From: Phytoseiulus persimilis
Lineage: Eukaryota; Arthropoda; Arachnida; Mesostigmata; Phytoseiidae
DNA length: 64,000 nt
Direction: 5' to 3'
Assembly (NCBI GenBank): GCA_037576195.1
Contig: CM075104.1
Span: 14,338,211-14,402,210 of the forward strand
This document shows positions 40,401 to 49,918 of this stretch, piece by piece. Below the pieces are notes generated by a model. The model was not told where the DNA came from. It saw only the letters and a program-made list of their open reading frames with translations, and searched no databases. The position numbers and the translations under genes are program-made. Positions within the stretch are counted from its first letter, which is position 1; each line of letters starts with the position of its first letter.

Positions 40401-43029
40401 CCGTCCGTTGACCTCAGCAGTTCTACGTCTACACAGTTGACCGAGCGATCGGTCGACTCATCAATGAGCCATTCTGGGATTTACTCGCCGGCCGATGAAT
40501 TATGAGCTGTGACCCGTAATCAGAGACTTCAAATCACAGAAGTGGAGAGTTTCTGGTCGTGGTCACTCGTCGAGCTTGCGTCTGGGCAACCCTGTAGTGG
40601 CTGCTTGTGATCCCTCTGAAACGACCCCGTGGCTTGAGGAACTCCGGCATTCCCTGGAGTTTGAGTTCGTGCTGTTGGCTGGCGAGGCGCAAATGGAACT
40701 CTGCTCCGAACCCCTAGTTGAGGACATTTCCGCGGGCCGCATCGAGGCGACGTCGCAGAACGGAACGGTGGAGCCCAACTCGGAAATATTACGGTCCGCA
40801 TGCTTGCGAATTTCAAATTAGGATCACACCGAGTGACGCGCTAACGTTGCACCAAGAGACCGCCATCCGGAAAAGAATGCAGCGTTCTTCCCACCTTGAG
40901 CCCACGCACCAGCCCGCTGAGCCTTTCGGGACCGCCGCGATGCGAGGAGAACACTCGCGTTGCTCGAGAGCTCTGATCACGTGGAAATCACAAGGAGAGC
41001 AATAGCCTTGCAGCTCGCTCTCAAATAGAAGTTCCGTCGCTTTCCGAGGTTTTCAATGGTTTTGCGCCCCGCCCTGTGGAGTTATCCGAAACGAGCCCAG
41101 ACGTCCTCTATTAACGCGAATGCGGGCGAGGTAACGGGAATCAGCCGTGAGTTTTCCGGCAATAATTATTCGAGACGAGAAAATTCCGCGAGGAATCTCG
41201 GCCCCGAGAAAGTTTCCGACTCGAAGACCCATCCGTTGTCAATTAAGGCAATGTCGTTTTTGTTCCTTGAGAAGTCAAATATCTTTGTTTTTTCTTCCCG
41301 CTCGTTTCGACCGTCTGATAATGAGCGCACCGAGTTGAAGCTTCCAGTCAGATGGCCGGCCCACAACCGAGACCAGAATCTCGGGACATTTTCCGACGAA
41401 GCAATCTCCGGTGATGAGGGAAATCATTTTGACATTCTGCGACGTTCCCTCTGTCACGGCTCCGATGACGATACCGTGCGAGGAGCATAGGGATATTCCT
41501 CCCAATTAATTTCTGTTCCTGCGAAATGTTCGTCCGTGATCGAACCAGTCATCGGAAAGATTCAATCCAGGAGCTCGATATCAGAAAACGATTCTCTCCG
41601 CAGAGATGTTTTCTTTCCCGGGAGCTCGAGTTTCGTGACTCTTCCGAATGCGCCGACGGAGAGAACTTATCGCTGGAATCCACTCCAGAACCATGGGGCA
41701 GTTATTGCTTGACCCTTATTCGGCTGTGGGGTTTCGAGTGTCCGGCGGGCGATCTCAATCGAGTGAGCTTAGCGTGAGGCGCGTGGAAACACTTGGTTTT
41801 TGACTGATCTCCATCTGAACTTCGCGGAGTCGGTTCCGAGAACAGCCGCGACTTCACATGCCTACTATTCGACAAGACGTCAACAGTGGTCTCACCCGCC
41901 TCGTGCCTCATAAATTCATCCGATGCGCTACGTGCTCACACCTAACTGCAAGGCTCTTCCGATGACTCGGGAGGCTCCTCGCTGAATTGAGCATTGCGGT
42001 TCACCCGATCCGTGTACTCAAAATATGTAATTCGAGCCAGCCCTGATCCAATTTGCTTGAGGAGACAAGTCGCGCGCTAGATCCTTATTGGATGGCGAAG
42101 ACAGACAGCGTGTCGACGGAGCGCCGTAAGCGTATCGAATCCTGTTCACACGTCCCTGCGGAACAAAGGCTTAGGGCCGAGCCGACGAGCGAGTTTGAGC
42201 CGAACTGAATGTCTTCCTGCAAGGTTGGCGTCGAGAGCGATAGGGAGGATGACTGCGAGGCGGGCAGCAGAGCAGGCACGCGAATAAGTGGGGCTTCCTG
42301 AAATAATTACAGGTCTTTGTCGCTGAGCGAGTGCGGAAGTCTGCCGCGACCGTGCAGCCAAATGCGTATGGCCACAGCACATCCGCAGAACCAGCCCGCG
42401 ACTGCGTACATTTCGTCCACGCTGCCGTATCGCAAGCCGCTGCAGCAGGAGCAACAGGCAAACCCGCCACTAAGTCCTGTTGCGCAGAGACGGTAGGTTT
42501 TTCTCTTTTCGATATTGGCTCGTTCGTTCCTCCCCCGCGCAGTCCGTTGACACGGTCACGGGCCTTCTCCTCACCTACACAAACTCGCTCAGGTGGAGGT
42601 TTCCAAAACGCAGCTGCGCGTGCTTGCTTCAGAGAACTTCCCGCAATCAAAAATTTCCGTGGCGCGCTGAGGAGGTCGATGATGAGTTCCGGACACTTCG
42701 TTCGAGCTTTTTGAACTCGTTCCACTTTCATGGCCACCAATCCCTTCCCTGTGCATATCAGACTAGTCCAGATTCTCGTTCACATCTCACAAATTCACTG
42801 GACCGTCAGGACCCACGCTCTCTCATAAAATCAGATTCTCGGTTCGGATTCTGATATTCATCTGATTCATGCAAAACTCGTCGAAACGACGACCAGTGCG
42901 CAGCGGCAACCATGCCCCACAGAGGCTGAAGCTAATTCCGGATTTTTTTTTTTCAGATATATCACGGCGAGCCCTGCGGGACGGAACGTCTCTCAATTCA
43001 AGTCTGCTCAATTGGCAACTCATGTTTGA
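34402..43029 (+). CDS. Roughest/Kirre (NEPH/KIRREL) family Ig-domain adhesion receptor, complete
   Basis: This is a homophilic and heterophilic cell-adhesion receptor of the irregular chiasm (IRM) family, which in flies pairs with Sns/Hibris in myoblast fusion, eye patterning and nephrocyte slit diaphragms. The model joins 34402..34474, 34588..34917, 35166..35312, 35561..35728, 36089..36397, 37077..37249, 37911..38349, 38700..38968, 39489..39874, 42313..42492 and 42957..43029, giving 2,547 nt or 848 residues. All introns are GT-AG and every phase matches. Residues 1-24 are a signal peptide. The five Ig domains have Cys pairs 55/113, 160/219, 263/308, 350/392 and 434/492. Ig1 carries the family motif LQWTKDGFGLG at 64-74. 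The membrane span is about 512-538. The tail is rich in Ser, Pro, Gln and His and ends in THV, the PDZ ligand typical of this family. Whether it is the rst or the kirre orthologue cannot be told from sequence alone. Confidence 0.93.
34588..34917 (+). CDS. Receptor coding exon 2: first Ig domain
   Basis: A single exon covers residues 25-134 and the whole first Ig domain. It includes Cys55, Trp66, the DEGDYSL segment at 92-98 and Cys113. The acceptor is tttgcag and the donor G|GTGAGA. The domain's WTKDGFGLG stretch is the most diagnostic family signature in the protein. Confidence 0.95.
35166..35312 (+). CDS. Receptor coding exon 3: first half of second Ig domain
   Basis: The exon starts with the interdomain linker PPNPPKIL and carries Cys160 and the tryptophan of the Ig core (FWIDGDG). 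Acceptor tctgttccag and donor G|GTGAGC are both strong. The domain is split by the next intron at phase 1. Confidence 0.92.
35561..35728 (+). CDS. Receptor coding exon 4: second half of second Ig domain
   Basis: This exon completes Ig2 with LTWSFVARKELDQRRLTC, where the last Cys is residue 219. A Lys/Ser-rich loop (residues 186-200) replaces the usual short turn. Acceptor ccccgtgtag; donor T|GTGAGT. Confidence 0.92.
36089..36397 (+). CDS. Receptor coding exon 5: third Ig domain and linker
   Basis: Residues 240-342 hold the third Ig domain with Cys263, the NWYRND core, and Cys308 in the VISCEAHN motif. A linker (YKPQFK) leads into Ig4. Acceptor gttcccag and donor G|GTGAGT are strong. Confidence 0.95.
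37077..37249 (+). CDS. Receptor coding exon 6: fourth Ig domain
   Basis: This short Ig domain has Cys350 (AISCDVDSNPKP) and Cys392 (GVYTCRA). It ends at Pro400 in phase 0 with donor CCG|GTAAGT. The open frame that continues past the donor is intronic. Confidence 0.92.
37911..38349 (+). CDS. Receptor coding exon 7: fifth Ig domain and membrane span
   Basis: The exon begins in phase 0 after cctgttccag and covers residues 401-546. It contains Ig5 (Cys434, VQWFKDG, GEYNC with Cys492), a stalk, a hydrophobic span at about 512-538, and the basic stop-transfer CLKKR. Donor G|GTGAGT. Confidence 0.95.
38700..38968 (+). CDS. Receptor coding exon 8: juxtamembrane cytoplasmic tail
   Basis: This exon encodes residues 547-636, Ser/Thr/Asn-rich with several tyrosines (YKRLNDY, PAPYQS) that could be phosphorylated; that role is inference. 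Acceptor ccacgtcag; donor CCC|GTAAGT. The open frame running past the donor to about 39,046 is intronic and breaks the downstream frame. Confidence 0.92.
39317..39406 (+). repeat. G-run and GGCC palindrome in receptor intron 8
   Basis: A run of ten G is followed by GGC repeats at about 39,317-39,340. About 50 nt later a self-complementary GGCC tandem lies at about 39,387-39,404. Both are within the intron just upstream of exon 9. They could form G-quadruplex or hairpin structures in the pre-mRNA. Confidence 0.6.
39489..39874 (+). CDS. Receptor coding exon 9: Gln/Pro/His-rich tail
   Basis: Residues 637-764 form a low-complexity cytoplasmic segment with Gln clusters, a run of six prolines and a run of six histidines. 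The open frame appears to stop at TAA (39,876-39,878). That TAA overlaps the donor GC|GTAAGT, and splicing here joins in phase to an exon at 42,313 that restores the family C-terminus. I therefore end the exon at 39,874. Retaining the intron would give a shorter tail. Confidence 0.88.
39875..42312 (+). other. Long intron 9 of the receptor gene
   Basis: This is the longest internal intron. Its first bases contain the in-frame TAA that ends the preceding open frame. I see no further exon inside it that fits the phases on both sides, and no mobile element. Confidence 0.7.
42313..42492 (+). CDS. Receptor coding exon 10: Gln-rich tail segment
   Basis: This exon follows a 2,438 nt intron, with acceptor aattacag and donor CG|GTAGGT. 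It encodes about 60 residues with Gln/Pro clusters (PYRKPLQQEQQ) that match the character of exon 9. It is supported by exact phase agreement on both sides (phase 2 in and out) and by the C-terminus reached in the next exon. Confidence 0.82.
42957..43029 (+). CDS. Receptor coding exon 11: C-terminus with PDZ ligand
   Basis: An 11-T polypyrimidine tract precedes the acceptor. In the frame set by exon 10 it reads 23 further residues ending ATHV and a TGA stop at 43,027-43,029. Thr-His-Val is the C-terminal PDZ-binding motif of the NEPH/Roughest family, which independently confirms frame and splice choice. The longer open frame in another phase of this exon is spurious. Confidence 0.88.
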
Positions 43030-44081
43030 TACATCGCCCTTTAAATGCCATATAGGACGATCGTCATATGACATTTCCCCGAGTTCTCTGTTTCGGTTCA
43101 TCGATTCGCGCCGTCGTCGTCGCCCGACGAGGTCTCCCGCTCGATAGTTGAACGAATTCCCAAACTCCATCATCCGTGCCGCCTGTCGGAACGATTATTA
43201 TCAATTATTCGTGTGGACGAGGATTCGACAGAGAGGAAGACGTCTGGAGCGGGCCAGAGAACGGAATGGGCGACGAGATGGAGCAGAGGAATTTTTTAAG
43301 TTTCCATCGATCATGATGCAACGCCATCCTGGAATAGCCACATGTAAATAGTGATGATGACGAGGAGGGGGAAATCGGGGAGAAACGAAACGGAAGTCGA
43401 AACAGCCTTCTATGTTCTCTGTCGTCGGGAGGAACGACGAATCGTCCGCGGTCCCATTGAGCGTGGAAGAACCGGCTGATCTATTGTGTCAAGTCTGTGA
43501 TTTAGGAGTGCAATTTCGTGTATGTACCGTGTCGTAGCGAAAGGCACCAATGACTGAAGGGTCGTGCGGACTGGGAACAACGAGCAGTGGTGGTGGTGGT
43601 GGACCTCCGCAACCCCTGTGCTCGCTCAATCTGTGAAGTTCTCGGAAACACTGGGACTCTTTGCGTTCGGGTGAATACACGGCGGGGCTCGGAACCAGCA
43701 GTACCTGGACAGCTTGTGGTGGCGTGGCGATCGGTCACCGGCGCCGATTCGACACCTCCGCCCGTCAATTTGAGCAACCATGAGGAATTTCGAGTGCCGT
43801 TATCCGTCTGCACGCCGTCCCGTCGGTCTAGCGGGTCAACTGTCAACGGGCCTCGGAAACCCGCCATACCATCCATTCCATATGTGTAAGATAAATGTAC
43901 ATACCGTTCTCGTAGGTAAGCTAAAGACAGAAGAATTGATGAATTCCATCGAGGCGATCGAGTACGAGAGTCAGAGCAGGTGGATCGACGAACGACTTGG
44001 AGATTGCGTGAAGCGACAACCTCTGCGAAATGATGTTGTAAATATTATTTGACATCCTCGAAATATTGATTGAATAATAAA
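43030..44081 (+). promoter_or_regulatory. Receptor 3' UTR with three Pumilio-type motifs
   Basis: From the stop codon to AATAAA (44,076-44,081) I see three matches to UGUANAUA: 43,343-43,350 (TGTAAATA), 43,896-43,903 (TGTACATA) and 44,037-44,044 (TGTAAATA). PUF-family proteins bind this octamer and repress mRNAs. The 3' UTR extent is inferred from the poly(A) signal only. Confidence 0.55.
44076..44081 (+). terminator. Poly(A) signal AATAAA, receptor gene
   Basis: This is a canonical hexamer in AT-rich DNA about 1.05 kb after the receptor stop codon. The first exon-like piece of the next + strand region follows within about 100 nt. Confidence 0.6.
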
Positions 44082-47000
44082 ATAGATGCTTTTGGAGAAT
44101 ATCGTTCCCCCGTTCGTCCCACTGTGAAACGTCATCTGTTTCCAAATTCTCTGGGAGCCGATTTCGTTTTGATTAAAGGTTGCAGGTTCATGTATGAAGC
44201 GTGTCGTTTGAAGACTCTTGAAGCCAAACGTTGCTTCTGTGAGGACTGTGGGAGAAAACAGTATTGTTTGATCGGTCATTGATGTGACTCGTTCAGGGCT
44301 CATATTCCTCAGCACGAGAAAGATGAGAAACATTGTCTGCGAGCCGTGCGCTTGCTTCAAGAAAGCTTTCACTGGCATCAAGCATTTCGGATGGTTTACA
44401 GATAGGAGTTTTGCAGCGAATCGCGATCCTTGGAATTTTCATTAGCGAAAAGTTTCACGGAACTGCGCTCATCGCAGACGTTCACACGAAGTTTCACCAA
44501 ACCATTCCACAGATGAATAGTTGAGCCTCAAGTGTTCTGCTGACTAGGCAAAGAAGATACTCCCAACTGTTTAAATAACTACTTGGAGCAAATCAATGGT
44601 TGGGGCTGGCACGATGCTTTCGAATTTCAAGCATCAATCGATCGCCGAGGAGTAGATTCCGCCGCGGCTTTTAGCCCGTGAGAAAGGGAGTCCGCTTTCG
44701 ATTCCTCTGGGCGGTTCAGATGGTCCTCAACACATCGTTCCTCTCGATGAGAAAGCTTCTGTGATAGAATCCCTCACGTAACTGAGGAAATAGCTCCGGT
44801 ACTCCGTGGAATACAATTTCAACCAGTGTGCAGACTAAGTGGGACGTGAATCGGATCGTAGAATTCCGCAGTTTGACGGTGGTCAAATTCGATCCAGAGA
44901 CGCTCGAGTGGATTTATCGCAGCCAGTGCCTCCCCTGCGCACCTGAGATCGATGCTCGCGATAGTCCCTTGAAGATATGATCGCTCCTCAGGCGTATGTC
45001 CGAACTCTCACTCGTTTTCGCTCACGGAATCGATTCGCATGGAACCGCAATCCTCGGTGTTCAAGCCTCGCGAATGATGAAATCACGGTTACAAATCTTC
45101 TTCATGCAAGCAGACGGCTGCTGCGAGAGACGCACCCCACGCCGCGATCGGAAAGAAACCGAATAGGATGACAGCCCCGCGGATGACGAAGAAGCTCCGG
45201 AACCCACGCGATCCAGCTTGTGACTGAACAGTGCTCTTTGCTGGATGACGAGAATGACGCCACTCGTCTCCCCAGAGCAGTGCGTAGGCCATACACTTAG
45301 CGAGGTACTGTAAGAAAACGCTACCAGGGTAGCTCACGAGTCGAGGGAGGGCAAGCCTCTATGGTCGCTTTATTTCGATGGCTCTCCCTCAGTGGGAGGG
45401 TGTGATTTTCGCCACGGTATGGATGTCATGCTCTGCCTCAGAGATCGGCAAATCCGAAATTCCTCGGTCCGAGAACTCCACAGCGAACCAAGTTTTTCCG
45501 AGCCTCACGATCCGAAAGCTTCAATTTTCATTGGAATGTATCCAACATAATAATTTTTGCAGTCTTCGAGAATTCTGATGGACTCAATCAAACTGAACTT
45601 CCACAGACAACGAACCTTTCTCCAGTCTTTCCGGGATACTGAATCCGTCAAATGACGAGCTTGACAGATGAAACACTACTCAAATAGCGAAGTTATCAAA
45701 TAACTAATTGCTCAGAGATCGAACTCGTCCCCCCTTGCGAACCAATCGCTTTTGCGCCTTCCTTATACCCTGGAGACCGCGTCATAAACTCGTCATCTGA
45801 GAAGTTTCTCATCTGACAAGTTTGCCTCTGGTTGGGTTCGGTATCCGAGAGCTCGTTAGCTATCCGAAATGCTCGTTCCCGGTATAGGGGTGAGATCAGA
45901 AGTGAAACATCCTGCTATGGATGTTTCAGAGTCGGACTCTGGACTCGAAAGTGCATCGCGGGGGGAGGGAGGCGACGTTGAATATGTCGACACAATGTGG
46001 ACACCCGTGGTCGTGTGTACGACAGAAGAACGAGCATATGAGGAAGATGACGCTGAAATTCGCTCGAATTTCGGCGTCCGGAAGCGCTCCTGACGTTCAC
46101 AAGCTCTACGGCGTCAGGTCTCTGACCGGAGTCTCCGAGTTCGAGTCGATACTCGATCAACATGATTCCTTCCGGAAAATACCGGAATCGATAACTTCGC
46201 GGGGGAAATTTTTAAATTGACTGATTTCGTCGCCACCATGGCCTCCGAAAAGGAATCGAGCCCTACTACCGACGCTCGGGATGAACTCAATATATCCAAA
46301 GATTTCAGCTAATTTGACTGTGATTTCGTATTTGAGAGCATACGTGGGAGACTGTGCGTGGAACGTCATCAAGTCTTGAGCTTGACTCGGGACAGAATTT
46401 TTCAGTGTTCGATTTCACCCGTGCTCCCCATGTCGAGCAACAACAGAAAGGACCGACCACGCAAAATCATCGGATGAGATTAAACTACTTTCGCATTGTC
46501 ATACTCTCGCGCAGATTTCCTACACTCCATTTGGATACTTCTTCACTTCTCCAGCTCGAGTGTTTCAACTCCACTCCCTGGAACGGAATCTCGATCGTGC
46601 ACACTCGGGCGATGGCTCATGCTCATTCTGAGGATCGAATCCCAAAACTGAAGGTTTTCATTCAAATAGTGCTTATCACACTTTTGAGCCAGGACGAAAA
46701 TCCAACGTTCTAATCAGGTTCGAAAATTCTCCAAGAGCTCCGCAAGTCTGTCCTGGAGTGCGAGTGAATCTATTCAAAAGGTTTTGATCCTCTGTCGTTA
46801 GTTTCACGTCCATTGTTTCTAATGTTCTCGTCTATTGTTCCTGGCGTTCTTGTGACCTAGGAAATCCCCTTAACCCGCTACCGGATCGAGTACAGCACCA
46901 AGCTCGATTCGGAAGCTGTTCGAAACAAAAACGAAATAATTCATAACAACGCTTGAAGTGCTGCGCCTGTCAACAAACGTTGGGAGCCTCGATCGTGTAC

Positions 47001-48060
47001 TTCGAGAATCGAGGCCGATCTGAAACTTGCTCGATTGTTCTTGAACGATGGAAGTGGCATTGAGGGCCATTGTTCGCTATCCAGCACCTCGACCCCCACT
47101 CAGAAAATCTATTGATGCCGTCCGCCGCCAAATCGATGGACCTTCTCGCCAATGCCTCGTCTGAACTCGAGATCCGCATGGCGGGAACACTCGGTAGGGG
47201 ACATTTCTTCCCACAATCACGATTGGGGAAAGGTTTATTGTATATGCAGAACAGTCGTCGCGAGAAGCATATTCCGACAGGGGAATACACTGGACAATAT
47301 CACAGACTCCATTTCGTTCCAACGAAGGGTCTCGGGCTCTCCCCGTGGTAGAAATATGGAAAACGCTATCTCGAGATGCAAATCCTCAATATCGTCCAGT
47401 CTACGAACTTGAACAGCTTGTTCGTACGACCAGACTACGACGGGTTCGCAGAAGAAATTATAGGTAAAATCGAGTTCCTCGATGGGATTCACTGTTTAAC
47501 ATTGGGGCGTTATCCATCGGTTAAGATCACAAATCCATAAAATGATTTCGCTCAGTCAGAATCGAATCGTCTCGAATAAGCATGCAACACGTACCATATG
47601 CTACAACTGAGCTCGAAGACGATAATGAATGAACTCGGAACGTTCACAATTTACACGGCAGCGCCACAAAAGAATTATGATTACCGCTCTGAAGTTTCAT
47701 CGTCGGAGACGATCATAGCATCGAGACCGGTTTTTTCTCGGAGGTCGTCCAGATATTCGTCTGCCTCGAGGGTGCCGTGAGGAGGTCCACTGTACGGGAC
47801 GCTTAATCGAGCCGGTGTTCCCGCGTTGTGTCTCAGGTCGGGCACAACATCCACGTACACATCCTTGGTGGTCTCTCCAGGGGCGACGAACTAGAGGGGA
47901 ACGTTCAAGTAAGACATCTCGTCAACTTGAGAACTTTCCCTCTTTGTGTTGTTGGAACTCGAATGGTTTCATGTCGACCTCTTTCAGAACAGGAAATATG
48001 CATCTCAATGATTCTCCCCGAAGGGAAGGGTTATCTAACTTTTAATTTTATATTATTTTG
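44082..48060 (+). other. Possible SMYD-like (MYND + SET) gene or its remnant
   Basis: Weak family-like pieces occur in SMYD order on the + strand. At 44,166-44,400 a frame with two stops resembles a MYND zinc finger (CEDCGRKQYC, then spaced Cys and His). At about 46,085-46,200 EFESILDQHDSF resembles the SET-insert region of SMYD proteins. At about 47,351-47,460 a frame after acceptor ccccgtggtag reads ILNIVQSTNLNSL. At 47,837-47,908 a clean exon-like piece reads HILGGLSRGDELEGN, like the C-terminal part of a SET core. I could not join them in one frame. Either many small exons are missing from my model or the locus is decayed. The key SET Asn-His-Ser-Cys motif was not found. Confidence 0.28.
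47837..47908 (+). CDS. Exon-like 72-nt piece, SET-like sequence
   Basis: A strong acceptor (gttgtgtctcag) and donor (CAA|GTAAGA) bracket 24 codons without a stop. The peptide contains NIHVHILGG followed by SRGDEL, the sort of sequence that precedes the last part of a SET domain. Neither neighbouring exon is established, so it may be part of a gene, an unrelated coding exon or chance. Confidence 0.35.
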
Positions 48061-49733
48061 ATAGTTACAATAATTTCCTCGTTACCATCTGAGAGCCTGC
48101 TCCTTCGACAAAGGATCGACAGGTGAATGAGGAGCGTTACCCGCAGCGACTCCATTTATGGACGAGAATTTGGAAGGAAGAACAGAGGTCCGGCCACCTT
48201 CATGCGCTAGAGAAGTGCTTATCCGAACGGAATGGAAAACAAGTCTCAAGTCGTGAAATCCTCGGTGTAGACCCGCCGGAGATCAGTTTTAGGAGAAATA
48301 CAGTGGGAATAGAAAAAAGGGAGGATGAGTTTTCAAGTTTCCGGAGGAGTCCGTTTTCGAGTTGTCGTCCCGATATCTTTTCTCGCGAGATAATGCTCCA
48401 TTTGTTTCCGAGCGTTTGTCAGAAAACATGCCCCTAAGCTCCGAACAGGATTTGATGTCGACTGGTTGACCCGTCAGCGAGACTAGAGGGATGTCTCGGA
48501 CCCCATGTCGCCGAAAAACGATCCTGAGATGAACAACTGAAAAGATCGATGTTCCGGGAAAGCATATACCATATGCTCAATTCAAAGCAACCAGCTGCCC
48601 GGAATTCATGCTCCGGCGGAGCGAGATGCCCCAGAAGGGGCATATGTGCATATTTAAGATCCGATAAACCCAGTCGGTTCAGAATTCTCGGCGGGACACG
48701 CGCATAAGTTCAGCTAACGCACACGAAGCGCTACCCGTCCCGAATCGTCGGCACCAAACTTCAATGGCCTACTCGAGCTACGAGCTGTCACAAGACGCTC
48801 GTGAGGAGGTCTTCAACGGATACCAAGATGAGAGATGCACGCTGGCAGTCAACTTGTGTTGTGCCGCCGTGCATGCAAATGAATCTGATGCTCCGAACCC
48901 ACGGAGCTCGTTTAGCGGGAGACAGGAAGGGATTCGGAGTGATATCATGAGAGAGGCACGCATTGGGTACCATAGCTCGGGAACAAGGCCCGATACGGCT
49001 TCCGCCTCACGCGTAAGCTTCATAAGACGACTTCCAATCAGATGCAACATGATACCGGAAGCCTCAAACGATCTGACGGGCTCGGATGCGTCCCGACTGC
49101 ATTTCTGAGAGTGCTGACGAGGGGGAGAAGTAGCTCACACGATCGAACATTCTGGTCCGAGGCGGACTGACGTGTGTCCAAACGGGGTTGTTTTAGCGCA
49201 GGACATTTTGACACCAAGAATCCGGCGCGGACTTTTTGTCGCCAGGGGCAGTCCGGCTCTGGGCGTTTCGGCGCAATTCCGATCAAGCCTGGGCGAGGAA
49301 ACCAAACAACCCCTGAAGTATTGCTCGCGATCGTCGGGAAGTCTGTGTGAGCTTGATTTCACTACTTCAGAGCCGGACGCATCGATCTCCCGCGTTACGC
49401 GGATGCCCAGATCGAATGATTAGAGACACAAAACGATTCATGTTAAAAATTCAACCGAAACGATTTGGCTCCTCGGATACGAGAGTAAATGGACCTGCGA
49501 ATTCTACACGCCGTCCTTGACAGTAGCTCACAAGGGAACGACGCTCCTGATGAAACACCCAGAAGGCTGTATCATCCCATATTCCGGAGCCACCGAGTTG
49601 GAGATATCTGACGTTCATGATCAATGCTCGATGTTCTGAGACGCGTCCTGCAATCACTTCGTAGAGCTGTAGTACCGCGGAGAGGAATATGTTCTTTCTT
49701 TGAACATCATACCCCCTTCATCGAGCAAGAGGG
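48061..49733. other. No resolved gene
   Basis: Open frames of 60-115 codons occur on both strands, for example 48,764-49,108 (+) and 48,778-49,050 (-). None is flanked by splice sites that link it to another exon, and I recognise no domain. This stretch may hold further exons of either neighbour. Confidence 0.4.
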
Positions 49734-49918
49734 TCAAGTTGTAGTTTCATTGAGTCCGAGGCGATCAAAAACTCCAGACTGTGGCAATCCCTCATAGTTC
49801 GGATCACTTATCTGAATCTTAATCGGAATCTTTGACTGGATGTCTCGCTCCAAAAAGTCCTGCGCAGAATAGTCCGGCGCCGAAATTCCCCAAACCGTAC
49901 TGTGTGAATGCAGCAGTT
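49734..49918 (-). CDS. Unknown gene, probable last exon
   Basis: The acceptor ctcacgacag opens a frame that reads LLHSHSTVWGISAPDY and runs 61 codons to TGA at 49,734-49,736. The frame is set by the preceding exon and is clearly more protein-like than the other two. Further exons beyond the stop cannot be excluded, because a coding-like open frame lies at 49,451-49,657 on the same strand. Confidence 0.5.

Larger units (their letters stand above)
34330..44081 (+). other. Transcribed extent of the Roughest/Kirre-like receptor gene
   Basis: The span runs from the first internal exon, which begins after a clear acceptor (tttatttcag), to a poly(A) signal AATAAA at 44,076-44,081. It holds 72 nt of 5' UTR, 11 coding exons and about 1.05 kb of 3' UTR. 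Introns are 113, 248, 248, 360, 679, 661, 350, 520, 2,438 and 464 nt. The true transcription start lies upstream of 34,330 in an exon that I could not locate. Confidence 0.8.

Noticed and set aside
42331-42714. 127-codon open frame over receptor exon 10
   Set aside because: It is in a different frame from exon 9 and lacks the Gln/Pro tail character. The phase-matched reading is clearly better.
44280-44285. TGA followed by Cys in the MYND-like frame as a selenocysteine or readthrough site
   Set aside because: There is no SECIS-like structure that I could identify, and a second stop follows downstream. Decay or a small intron is simpler.
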